Assembly: GCF_030816615.1 (NCBI RefSeq)
Contig: NZ_JAUSYD010000001.1
Coordinates: forward strand, 5,354,501-5,418,500
Direction: 5' to 3'
Length of the DNA stretch: 64,000 nt
DNA from: Streptomyces sp. B1I3
GTDB lineage: Bacteria; Actinomycetota; Actinomycetes; Streptomycetales; Streptomycetaceae
Under the pieces are notes generated by a model. The model did no database searches. It saw only the letters and a program-made list of their open reading frames with translations, and was not told the DNA's origin. Position numbers and translations under genes: made by a program. Below, one piece after another: positions 37,123 through 45,237 of the stretch (position 1 is its first letter; every line of letters starts with the position of its first letter).

Positions 37123-37947
37123 CTGGGCAAGCGACAGCCCGAAGGCCCGCCGCCCGCACCGGCGGTGCAGCGCATCCGACTGCGCTACACCAAGCGGGGC
37201 CGCCTCCGGTTCACCAGTCATCGAGATTTCCAGCGTGCTTTCGAGCGGGCGCTGCGCCGCTCCGAGGTACCCATGGCCTACTCGGCGGGCTTCACCCCGC
37301 ACCCGAAGGTGTCGTACGCGAACGCCGCACCCACCGGTACGGGCAGCGAGGCCGAGTTCCTGGAGATCGCGCTCACCGAGGCGCGTGATCCGCGGGTGCT
37401 GCAGGAGCTGCTCGACGCGTCCCTGCCCGACGGCCTCGACATCGTCGACGCGGTGGAGGCCCGCACCTCGGGCCTCGCCGACCGGCTGACCGCCTCCGTT
37501 TGGGAGATGCGGCTGGACGGAGTCGCCGTGGAGGACGCCGAGAAGGCGGTCGCCGCCTTCCTGGGCGCCGAGACCGTGGAGGTCCAGCGCCGGGCGAAGA
37601 ACGGCATGCGCAGCTTCGACGCCCGCGCCGCCGTCGCCGACCTGCAGGCGCTCGATCCACAGCCTGATAGGCCCGGGGCCGGGCCTTGTGCGATACTGCG
37701 GCTGGTTGTTCGGCACGTGACACCTGCCGTGCGACCCGACGACGTCCTGTCCGGTCTCCGAGCTGTGGCCGACCTGGCGCCGCCGGTCCCCGCAGCGGTG
37801 ACCAGGCTGGCGCAGGGGCTCTTCGACGAGGAGTCCGGCACGGTGACCGACCCGCTCGCGCCCGACCGCGAGGCAGCCCCGGCCGTTGGTATCCCGGCCG
37901 ACCCGGCCGCCGTCGCGACGGCGCCGGAAGGTGCAGGTTCCGCGTAA
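37123..37947 (+). CDS. DUF2344 (TIGR03936) protein, probable CTG start
   Basis: 274 residues, partner family of the radical SAM protein upstream. Landmarks are QRIRLRYTKRGRLRFTSHRDFQRAFERALRR, MAYSAGFTPHPKVSYANAAPTGTGSEAEFLEIAL and RRAKNGMRSFDARAAV. The start is unusual: the family N-terminus (x)GKRQPEGPPP begins at CTG, with GAGGAG 8 bases upstream. The only upstream alternative, a GTG at 37039, adds 28 residues unlike the family and has a poor ribosome binding site. The last 60 residues are Ala/Pro-rich. It is probably cotranscribed with rne. Confidence 0.8.
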   Translation: MGKRQPEGPPPAPAVQRIRLRYTKRGRLRFTSHRDFQRAFERALRRSEVPMAYSAGFTPHPKVSYANAAPTGTGSEAEFLEIALTEARDPRVLQELLDASLPDGLDIVDAVEARTSGLADRLTASVWEMRLDGVAVEDAEKAVAAFLGAETVEVQRRAKNGMRSFDARAAVADLQALDPQPDRPGAGPCAILRLVVRHVTPAVRPDDVLSGLRAVADLAPPVPAAVTRLAQGLFDEESGTVTDPLAPDREAAPAVGIPADPAAVATAPEGAGSA

Positions 37948-38178
37948 GGCGGTCGTCGTAGCGCAGCCCTCGGACCCGGGAGCCACCTGGGTCGGGCCGC
38001 GCACCGCCCCCAATAAGACTTTCGCCAGGCCGTGGGCAATCGCGTACGGAACCGGCGAGCCAGACATCAGCTCCCGTGCGGCGCCCGCGCCCCGGACGGC
38101 GGTATCGCGCACATCACGCGGACCGGCCGGACCGGAACAAGGCGCGGCGCCCGGGAGCGTGACGGGAGAACCACCCGC

Positions 38179-41100
38179 ATGCCCGAGCCGATCGAATCCG
38201 GTACCACCGGGAACACCGAGAACAACAACGCTCCTGGGGACAAGCTGCCGCCGCGCCGCAGGCGCCGCGCGGCCTCCAGGCCCGCCGGCCCGCCCGGCGC
38301 ACCCACCGCCGAGAGCGTTCGCGCCGCAGTGACGGCCGAGGAGACCTCCGGGAACACGCAGGCCCCGGTGGAGAGCGCCGAGGCCGCCGAGCCGGCGCCC
38401 CCGGCCCGTACCCGCCGCCGTGCGGTCCGCAAGGCGACCGCTCCCGCGGGTGCTCCGCAGGCCGCCGAGGTCGTCGAGCCCGTCGCGGACGCCGCGCCCG
38501 TCGAGGCCCCGGCCGTCGAGGACGAGGCTGCCGAGCCGGCGCCCCCGGCCCGTACCCGCCGCCGTGCGGTCCGCAAGGCGACCGCTCCCGCGGGTGCTCC
38601 GCAGGCCGCCGAGGTCGTGGCCGAGCCCACCGCCCCGGCAGCTGCCGAGACCCCCACCGCGGAGGAGACGGACGAGACCGTCGAGGCGCCTGCCGCCGAG
38701 GCTCCCCGTGGACGCCGTCGTGCCACCCGCAAGGCCACCGCCCCCGCCGGCGCCCCGCAGCCCGCCGACGCCGCCCGGGAAGAGCTCCCCGTAGCCGAGC
38801 CGGTGCAGGCCGAGGAGCCCGCGGCCGAGCCCGTCGCTGCCGCGGAGCCTGCCGAGCCCGCAGAGCCCGCCGCTCCGCGTGGCCGCGCCCGGCGCCGTGC
38901 GTCGGCCCCCGCCGGTGCCCCGCAGGGAGCGCGGACCGCCGGTGCCCAGGCCGTGACCGAGCCGGCCGCCGAAAAGATCCAGACCCCTGAGACGGCCCAG
39001 GCCCCTGAGGTCACAGAGACTCCCGAGGCCGCGGAGAGCGCTGAGGCCGCAGAGGCGCCCGCAGCTCCGCGTGCCCGTCGTCGTGCCACCCGCAAGGCCA
39101 CCGCTCCGGCCGGCGCACCGCAGGCCGTCGAGGAGGTCACCGAGCAGGCCGCCCAGACAGGTGAGAGCCTTCCCGCAGCCGTCGCCGAGGAGCTGGCCGC
39201 CGAGACCGAGGAGGTCGAGGAGGCTGCGCCGCGAGGCCGCCAGCGCCGCCGGGCGACCGCCGCAGCGGGCAGGCCGGAGTTCACGGCCAAGGCCGATGAG
39301 CCCGTCCGCAAGGGACGGCGCGCCACGCGCCCCGCCGTCGCCGTCTTCCAGGCGCCGGTCTTCGCCGAGCCGATGTTCCAGACCCCTGAGACGGCCGCCG
39401 CCGCGGCAGCCGCCGCCGGCTCCGCGCCGCAGCAGGAGAGCGACACCTACGAGGAGCGCAAGGCTCCGGAGCGCACGGCCCGCAAGGTTGCCGACGCGCA
39501 GACCGCCGAGCCGGCCGCGGAGACCGCCGCGCCCACCCAGGCGGCAGCCGACGAGGCGCCGCAGGGCGGATCGCGTCGCCGCCGTCGTCGTCGTGGCGAG
39601 GCCGTCGAGACCGAGCCGGCCGCGACGCCGGTCACGCTCCCCGCCGAGCAGCCCGTCGAGGACGAGCACGAGGCCGAGCCCGAGGCGGACGTCGACCACG
39701 AGGGCGACGACCAGGACGAGTACGGGGACCGCCCCTCGCGCCGCCGCCGCAGGGGTGGCCGTCGCCGTCGCCGCGGTGAGGCAGGCGACGCGGACGAGGC
39801 CGAGCAGCACGAAGAGGCCCCCGCCGACCGCTCCGATGAGGAGCCGCAGGCCCAGGACGACGAGGACGACGAGGACGACGACTCGGCCTCCGGGTCCAGC
39901 AGCAGCCGGCGCCGTCGTCGCCGCCGCCGTCGCAGCGGGGACGCCTCGGGCGAGGACGTCGCCACGGGCGTGGACGACCCGGAGCGTACGGTCGTCAAGG
40001 TGCGCGAGCCGCGTGAACGGCGTAAGGAAGCGGCCGAGCGCGAGCTCGGCACCGGCTTCGACGAGGTCCAGTCCATCAAGGGCTCGACCCGCATGGAGGC
40101 CAAGAAGCAGCGCCGCCGCGAGGGGCGTGAGCAGGGGCGCCGCCGGGTCCCGATCATCACTGAGGCGGAGTTCCTGGCGCGCCGCGAGGCCGTCGAGCGC
40201 GTCATGGTCGTCCGCCAGAGCGGCGAGCGCACCCAGATCGGTGTCCTCGAGGACAACGTGCTCGTCGAGCACTACGTCAACAAGGAGCAGGCCACCAGCT
40301 ACGTCGGCAACGTCTACCTGGGCAAGGTGCAGAACGTACTGCCGTCCATGGAGGCCGCCTTCGTCGACATCGGCAAGGGCCGCAACGCCGTCCTGTACGC
40401 CGGTGAGGTCAACTTCGAGGCGCTCGGCATGGCCCACGGGCCGCGCCGCATCGAGACCGCGCTGAAGTCCGGCCAGTCCGTCCTCGTCCAGGTGACGAAG
40501 GATCCGATCGGCCACAAGGGCGCCCGCCTGACCAGCCAGGTCTCGCTGCCCGGCCGCTACCTGGTCTACGTGCCCGAGGGCTCGATGACCGGTATCAGCC
40601 GCAAGCTGCCGGACACCGAGCGCGCCCGGCTCAAGACCATCCTCAAGAAGATCGTCCCCGAGGACGCGGGCGTCATCGTGCGCACCGCCGCCGAGGGCGC
40701 GAGCGAGGACGAGCTGCGCCGTGACGTCGAGCGTCTGCAGGGCCAGTGGGAAGAGATCCAGAAGAAGTCCAGGAACACCGCCGGCTCCAACGCGCCGACG
40801 CTGCTCTACGGCGAGCCGGACATGACCGTCCGGGTCGTCCGCGACATCTTCAACGAGGACTTCTCGAAGGTGATCGTCAGCGGTGACGACGCCTGGGAGA
40901 CGATCCACGGCTACGTCTCGCACGTGGCACCCGACCTCACGGACCGGCTGTCGCGCTGGACCTCCGAGGTCGACGTCTTCGCGACGTACCGGATCGACGA
41001 GCAGCTGATGAAGGCACTGGACCGCAAGGTCTACCTGCCGAGCGGCGGCTCGCTGGTGATCGACAAGACCGAGGCGATGGTCGTCGTCGACGTCAACACC

Positions 41101-42426
41101 GGCAAGTTCACCGGCCAGGGCGGAAACCTCGAGGAGACCGTCACCAAGAACAACCTGGAGGCGGCCGAGGAGATCGTGCGTCAGCTGCGGCTGCGCGACC
41201 TCGGCGGGATCGTCGTCGTCGACTTCATCGACATGGTGCTGGAGTCCAACCGGGACCTGGTGCTGCGGCGTCTGCTGGAATGCCTGGGCCGGGACCGTAC
41301 CAAGCACCAGGTCGCCGAGGTCACCTCGCTGGGGCTGGTGCAGATGACCCGCAAGCGGGTGGGCCAGGGTCTGCTGGAGTCCTTCTCCGAGACCTGCGTC
41401 CACTGCAACGGCCGCGGCGTGATCGTCCACATGGAGCAGCCGACGACCACCGGTGGTGGTGGCGGCAAGCGGTCGAAGAAGCGCGGCCGCGGCGGCGCCG
41501 GGCACGAGCACGACCACGACCACGACCAGCACGCGGAGCACGAACTCACCGAGGACGCCGCGCTCGAGATCGAGAGCGAGGCCGAGGTGGCTGCCGAGGT
41601 CGCCGCCCCGGTGGCGCTCCCGGAGCCGGAGTTCGTCGCGGACGAGGAGCTGTACAGCAGTCCCGCCGAGGCGGAGGCCGCCGCCTCGCGCGGTCGTGGC
41701 CGCCGCCGTGCCACGCGCAAGGTGTCGGCTCCGGCCGGTGCCCCGAAGGCCCCGGCTCCGGCCCCGGTCGTCGAGGAGCCGCCGGTCGTCGAGGAGCCGG
41801 CCGCCGCGCCCGTCGTGGAGCCGGCCGAGGAGGCCCCGGTGGCCGCCGAGGCCGCGCCGCAGGGCCGTACACGCCGCAGGGCGACGCGGAAGGCGACCGC
41901 TCCCGCGGGTTCGCCAAAGCCGGCCGGTACGGCGGAGCCGGTGCAGCCGGCCGAGCCGTCGGCCGACCCCGTCGCCGTCGAGGACCCGGTCGTCGAGGCA
42001 CCCGCCCCGGCCGCCGTGGCCACGGGTGGCGCCGAGGCAGCCGAGACCCCCGAGGTCCCTGAGGCTGCCGAGGTCAAGGCTCCGCGTGCCCGGCGTCGGG
42101 CGACCCGCAAGGCGACCGCTCCGGCGGGCTCGCCGTCGGGTGCCGAGGATGCCGAGATCGTCGTGGTGACGGCGGCCCCCGCCACCGAGGCTCCGGCCGT
42201 GGCCGACGCCCCGGCGGAGGACGAGGAGGCGGCACCGTCGGCCAGGAAGACGGCTGCGCGCAAGACCGCCAAGAAGGCTCCGGCCAAGAAGGCGGCGGCG
42301 AAGAAGACGGCGGCCAAGACGACGGCGGCGAAGAAGACGACGGCGAAGAAGACGACCGCGAAGAAGGCGACGAAGAAGACCGTCGCCGCCGAGCAGCCGT
42401 CCGCCTCCGCCCCGTCCGAGGCGTAG
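38179..42426 (+). CDS. rne: Ribonuclease E/G (RNase ES type), giant form
   Basis: A 1415-residue endoribonuclease of mRNA decay and rRNA/tRNA processing. Residues about 1-670 are a low-complexity Ala/Glu/Pro region with repeats of (R)ATRKATAPAGAPQ and long Arg and Asp/Glu runs. The catalytic core follows: S1 domain from about 674 (TQIGVLEDNVLVEHYV), catalytic aspartates in VVVDVNTGKF (about 970) and VVVDFIDM (about 1014), and zinc-link CVHCNGRG (about 1073). After about 1100 the RATRKATAPAGSP repeats return. The last 60 residues are a histone-H1-like AKKT/AAKK tail. In Streptomyces RNase ES both flanking regions are disordered scaffolds. The ATG has GGGAGA upstream. Confidence 0.95.
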   Translation: MPEPIESGTTGNTENNNAPGDKLPPRRRRRAASRPAGPPGAPTAESVRAAVTAEETSGNTQAPVESAEAAEPAPPARTRRRAVRKATAPAGAPQAAEVVEPVADAAPVEAPAVEDEAAEPAPPARTRRRAVRKATAPAGAPQAAEVVAEPTAPAAAETPTAEETDETVEAPAAEAPRGRRRATRKATAPAGAPQPADAAREELPVAEPVQAEEPAAEPVAAAEPAEPAEPAAPRGRARRRASAPAGAPQGARTAGAQAVTEPAAEKIQTPETAQAPEVTETPEAAESAEAAEAPAAPRARRRATRKATAPAGAPQAVEEVTEQAAQTGESLPAAVAEELAAETEEVEEAAPRGRQRRRATAAAGRPEFTAKADEPVRKGRRATRPAVAVFQAPVFAEPMFQTPETAAAAAAAAGSAPQQESDTYEERKAPERTARKVADAQTAEPAAETAAPTQAAADEAPQGGSRRRRRRRGEAVETEPAATPVTLPAEQPVEDEHEAEPEADVDHEGDDQDEYGDRPSRRRRRGGRRRRRGEAGDADEAEQHEEAPADRSDEEPQAQDDEDDEDDDSASGSSSSRRRRRRRRRSGDASGEDVATGVDDPERTVVKVREPRERRKEAAERELGTGFDEVQSIKGSTRMEAKKQRRREGREQGRRRVPIITEAEFLARREAVERVMVVRQSGERTQIGVLEDNVLVEHYVNKEQATSYVGNVYLGKVQNVLPSMEAAFVDIGKGRNAVLYAGEVNFEALGMAHGPRRIETALKSGQSVLVQVTKDPIGHKGARLTSQVSLPGRYLVYVPEGSMTGISRKLPDTERARLKTILKKIVPEDAGVIVRTAAEGASEDELRRDVERLQGQWEEIQKKSRNTAGSNAPTLLYGEPDMTVRVVRDIFNEDFSKVIVSGDDAWETIHGYVSHVAPDLTDRLSRWTSEVDVFATYRIDEQLMKALDRKVYLPSGGSLVIDKTEAMVVVDVNTGKFTGQGGNLEETVTKNNLEAAEEIVRQLRLRDLGGIVVVDFIDMVLESNRDLVLRRLLECLGRDRTKHQVAEVTSLGLVQMTRKRVGQGLLESFSETCVHCNGRGVIVHMEQPTTTGGGGGKRSKKRGRGGAGHEHDHDHDQHAEHELTEDAALEIESEAEVAAEVAAPVALPEPEFVADEELYSSPAEAEAAASRGRGRRRATRKVSAPAGAPKAPAPAPVVEEPPVVEEPAAAPVVEPAEEAPVAAEAAPQGRTRRRATRKATAPAGSPKPAGTAEPVQPAEPSADPVAVEDPVVEAPAPAAVATGGAEAAETPEVPEAAEVKAPRARRRATRKATAPAGSPSGAEDAEIVVVTAAPATEAPAVADAPAEDEEAAPSARKTAARKTAKKAPAKKAAAKKTAAKTTAAKKTTAKKTTAKKATKKTVAAEQPSASAPSEA
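38386..38474 (+). repeat. 89-bp exact direct repeat in rne, copy 1
   Basis: Identical to 38530-38618, 144 bases apart (a multiple of 3). It encodes the AEPAPPARTRRRAVRKATAP unit and its continuation. Confidence 0.85.
38530..38618 (+). repeat. 89-bp exact direct repeat in rne, copy 2
   Basis: Second copy of 38386-38474. In-frame spacing means copy loss or gain would keep the gene open. Confidence 0.85.
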
Positions 42427-42450
42427 CCGCGGGCTGATCCCGCGCGATCG

Positions 42451-42490
42451 CGGTGGGCCGTTCTCCCGGATCGGGGAGGACGGCCCACCG
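42451..42490 (+). terminator. rne terminator
   Basis: A 17-bp stem from CGGTGGGCCGTTCTCCC with one G-U pair and a short loop, 25 bases after the rne stop. Confidence 0.75.
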
Positions 42491-42569
42491 GTGCGTCGGG
42501 TGTTACACATGCCTTCTCGTGGGGGGACGGCATCAAGGGCTTCGATTCCATGGGGTGGGACAGAAGGTC

Positions 42570-44237
42570 ATGCTGAAAGTCAGTGTTGTGGTGCCCGTGT
42601 ACAACGCCGGGCCGTATCTGGAGCGCTGTGCGCCGTCCCTGCTGGGACAGAGCCTGGCCACGGACGAGTACGAGGTCGTCTACGTGGACGACGGGTCCAC
42701 CGACGGATCCGGCGAGGTCCTCGACCGGCTCGCCGCCGAACACCCGCACGTACGGGTGCACCACCAGGAGAACTCCGGCTGGCCGGGCAAGCCGCGCAAC
42801 GTGGGTGTCGCCATGGCGCGGGGCGAGTACGTCCAGTTCGTCGACCAGGACGACAGGCTGGCTCCGGAGGCACTGGAACGGCTGTACGCGATGGCCGACC
42901 GCAACGGCTCGGACATCGTGCTCGGCAAGATGGCCGGCTCCATGGTGGGGCCGTCCGCCGTCTTCCGCCGTAACCGCGAGGTCTGCACCGTCGCGGACGC
43001 GCCGCTGATCGAGACCCTCACGGCGCACCGGATGTTCCGCCGCGCCTTCCTGGAGGAGCACGGGCTCCGTTTCCCCGAGGGCTACTGGCGGATGGAGGAC
43101 CTGCTCTTCATGGTCCGCGCCTATCCGAAAGCCCGGGTCGTCTCGATCCTCGCCGACTACCCCTGTTACTTCTGGGACCGCAGGGAGGACGGTGGCAACA
43201 ACAGCAAGGCGGCGTACGACCTCGCCGACGACTTCGGCCGGCTGCGCACCATCATCGAGGCGCTCGCCGAGGCCACCGAACCGGGCGAGCTCCAGGACCG
43301 GCTGATGCGCCGCCTCTACCGCGTCGAGACGATGAGCGGGATCAGCGAGCCGTTCGCGACGAAGGCCGAGGACGAGGAGCGGCTGGCGGCCTACCGCCTC
43401 ATCCGCCCCCTGGCGACCGGCTGCTTCCCCCCGGGGGTCCGCGAGGGGATGCCCGCGATGCAGAAGCTGCGCGCGACGCTCCTGGAGGACGGGCGCCCCG
43501 ACTCCCTCCTGGAGCTGGCCCACCGGATCCGGGAGATCCGTCCGCGCCTGGACGTCGGAGCCGTCGAGCAGGACGGGAGCGGGCGGCTGAGCCTGCGCCT
43601 GCGGGCGACCTTCCACCGGGCCGACGGCACCGAGCTGACCCTGGTGGGCGAGGAGGGCGGGTACGTGCTCGACCCCCGGTTCACCGAGGGCATCGAGGGC
43701 GCCGACGGCCTGCCGGTCACCGACCCGCTGGCGTACGCCGGGGGCGAGGTGTTCGTCCACGACCTCAGCCGCAAGGTGTGGTGGCACGCGGAGGACACCC
43801 TCGAAGCCCGGCTGGAGACGCTCGGCGGAGGGCGGAGCCACGTCGTCGTCGAGGGCTCCGTGGTGATCGACCCGGCGACGCTCGCGGGCGGTGAGCCGCT
43901 GCAACCCGGGACGTACGAGGTGTGGACCGGGATCCAGGTCCTCGGTGTGGGACGCCGGCCACGGCTGAGCCCGACGGACGCCGCCCAGCGCGTCGCTCTC
44001 GCCTCCTCCCCGCTCGGGGGGACCCGCCGCACGGTGCGGCCCGACTGGTCGGGAAGGGGCAGCCAGCTGAGGCTCGTGGTGAAGAAGCCCGCACCCGCCC
44101 CGAAGCCGGTGAAGCCCCCGCCGACGGGGCTGCGCCGCATCTACCGCGGGGTGCTGCGCAGGCTGCCACCGCGCCCGCGCAGGGCCGTGAAGCGGATCGT
44201 GGCGGGTGTGGGCAGCCCGCTGCGCCGCCGGCGCTGA
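42570..44237 (+). CDS. Family 2 glycosyltransferase with C-terminal accessory domain
   Basis: 555 residues. The N-terminal GT-A domain (1-230) carries VSVVVPVYNAGPYL, YVDDGSTDGSGEVL, NSGWPGKPRN and the DXD-type QFVDQDD. A middle helical part and a beta-rich C-terminal region follow, ending in a polybasic tail (RRLPPRPRRAVKRIVAG...RRRR). It is clearly paralogous to the glycosyltransferase at 56927-58954 (shared GWPGKPRN, EYVQFVDQDD, RNGSDIV). Domain order recalls teichoic-acid glycosyltransferases such as TarS, but the sugar and acceptor are unknown. It lies between rne and rplU, separated by hairpins or promoters on both sides. Confidence 0.85.
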   Translation: MLKVSVVVPVYNAGPYLERCAPSLLGQSLATDEYEVVYVDDGSTDGSGEVLDRLAAEHPHVRVHHQENSGWPGKPRNVGVAMARGEYVQFVDQDDRLAPEALERLYAMADRNGSDIVLGKMAGSMVGPSAVFRRNREVCTVADAPLIETLTAHRMFRRAFLEEHGLRFPEGYWRMEDLLFMVRAYPKARVVSILADYPCYFWDRREDGGNNSKAAYDLADDFGRLRTIIEALAEATEPGELQDRLMRRLYRVETMSGISEPFATKAEDEERLAAYRLIRPLATGCFPPGVREGMPAMQKLRATLLEDGRPDSLLELAHRIREIRPRLDVGAVEQDGSGRLSLRLRATFHRADGTELTLVGEEGGYVLDPRFTEGIEGADGLPVTDPLAYAGGEVFVHDLSRKVWWHAEDTLEARLETLGGGRSHVVVEGSVVIDPATLAGGEPLQPGTYEVWTGIQVLGVGRRPRLSPTDAAQRVALASSPLGGTRRTVRPDWSGRGSQLRLVVKKPAPAPKPVKPPPTGLRRIYRGVLRRLPPRPRRAVKRIVAGVGSPLRRRR

Positions 44238-44314
44238 GGCGTCGCCGTGGGCGCGGCCGGACGAAGGGGCCGCGACACGGGGGGCGCCCCCGCGAGGAAC
44301 GGCTCGGGGGCGGT

Positions 44315-44344
44315 TTGACCGGCGGTGCGGTGGCCCCGTAGCCT
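44315..44344 (+). promoter_or_regulatory. Candidate rplU-rpmA-obgE promoter
   Basis: TTGACC (44315-44320) and TAGCCT (44339-44344) with an 18-base spacer. Start near 44351 would give a leader of about 154 bases before rplU. Confidence 0.6.
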
Positions 44345-44504
44345 CTACCTTCGGCGTGTTTGTCTGTGCGTCTGCCCCTGAGCACATCCCTCCCGGTGCG
44401 GTTCCGTCCGGGAGAGGCCGCTCATCCTTCCGGATCGTCCCGGGCCTCGGCCCGTGCGGGCGGCTGGCATCAGGGGATCCGTTCCGAGTGAGAGAGAGAT
44501 CCGC

Positions 44505-44825
44505 GTGTACGCCATCGTGCGCAGCGGTGGTCGCCAGCACAAGGTTGCTGTCGGCGACATCGTTGAGGTTGACAAGATTTCCACTGCCAAGGTTGGCGAC
44601 ACGGTCGAGCTCTCGACCCTGCTCGTTGTCGACGGCGACGCCGTGACCAGCGACCCCTGGGTGCTGGACGGCATCAAGGTCCAGGCCGAGGTCGTGGACC
44701 ACCACAAGGGCGCGAAGATCGACATCCTTCGCTACAAGAACAAGACGGGTTACCGTCGTCGCCAGGGTCACCGCCAGCAGTACACGGCGATCAAGGTCAC
44801 CGGTATCCCCGCGGCTGCGAAGTAA
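44505..44825 (+). CDS. rplU: 50S ribosomal protein L21
   Basis: 106 residues starting VYAIVRSGGRQHKVAVGD at a GTG. It shows the L21 core KVGDTVEL, HHKGAKIDILRYKNKTGYRRRQGHRQQYTAIKV. It binds 23S rRNA. A purine-rich run (GAGAGAGA) precedes the start. rpmA follows 14 bases later. Confidence 0.97.
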   Translation: MYAIVRSGGRQHKVAVGDIVEVDKISTAKVGDTVELSTLLVVDGDAVTSDPWVLDGIKVQAEVVDHHKGAKIDILRYKNKTGYRRRQGHRQQYTAIKVTGIPAAAK

Positions 44826-44839
44826 GGGACTGAGGAGAC

Positions 44840-45097
44840 ATGGCACACAAGAAGGGCGCATCGTCCACTCGGAACGGGCGCGATTCCAATGCTCAGCGGC
44901 TCGGCGTGAAGCGCTTCGGCGGTCAGGCCGTCAACGCCGGTGAAATCCTGGTCCGCCAGCGCGGCACCCACTTCCACCCGGGCACGGGCGTCGGCCGTGG
45001 CGGCGACGACACGCTGTTCGCGCTGACCGCCGGTGCGGTGGAGTTCGGTACGCACCGTGGCCGCAAGGTCGTGAACATCGTTCCCGTCGCTGCCTGA
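44840..45097 (+). CDS. rpmA: 50S ribosomal protein L27
   Basis: 85 residues, MAHKKGASSTRNGRDSNAQRLGVKRFGG..., the full L27 sequence with RQRGTHFHPG. It lies near the peptidyl transferase centre. There is no N-terminal cleavable extension of the Firmicute type. GAGGAG lies upstream of the ATG. Confidence 0.98.
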   Translation: MAHKKGASSTRNGRDSNAQRLGVKRFGGQAVNAGEILVRQRGTHFHPGTGVGRGGDDTLFALTAGAVEFGTHRGRKVVNIVPVAA

Positions 45098-45128
45098 TCC
45101 AGGTCGCAGCTGAACGACACAGCACCTT

Positions 45129-45181
45129 CCGAGGGCGGATCTCAGCTTTCCCGGTAGCCGGGGAAGCGGGTCCGCCCTCGG
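45129..45181 (+). terminator. Two-part hairpin between rpmA and obgE
   Basis: Outer stem CCGAGGGCGGA / TCCGCCCTCGG (11 bp) with an inner stem GCTTTCCCGG / CCGGGGAAGC (one G-U pair). It may act as a partial terminator that lowers obgE relative to the ribosomal protein genes. Confidence 0.6.
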
Positions 45182-45237
45182 CGCGTTACGTCAAAAGACA
45201 TTCCCGTACTTATCCGCTGTACCTGGAGGCACCCACC

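Noticed and set aside
38386..38618. Repeats in the 5' part of rne as a possible CRISPR or mobile repeat
   Set aside because: Units are in frame, differ in length, lack spacers and encode a protein repeat.
36529..42510. A nearly 2000-codon open frame on the minus strand across rne
   Set aside because: It is a GC-rich mirror of rne, which has clear catalytic motifs; the minus-strand product is Arg/Leu/Gly low-complexity without any domain.
44351..44504. rplU leader as an L21-binding autoregulatory RNA
   Set aside because: A leader of about 150 bases exists, but I could not draw the known L21 leader fold in it.
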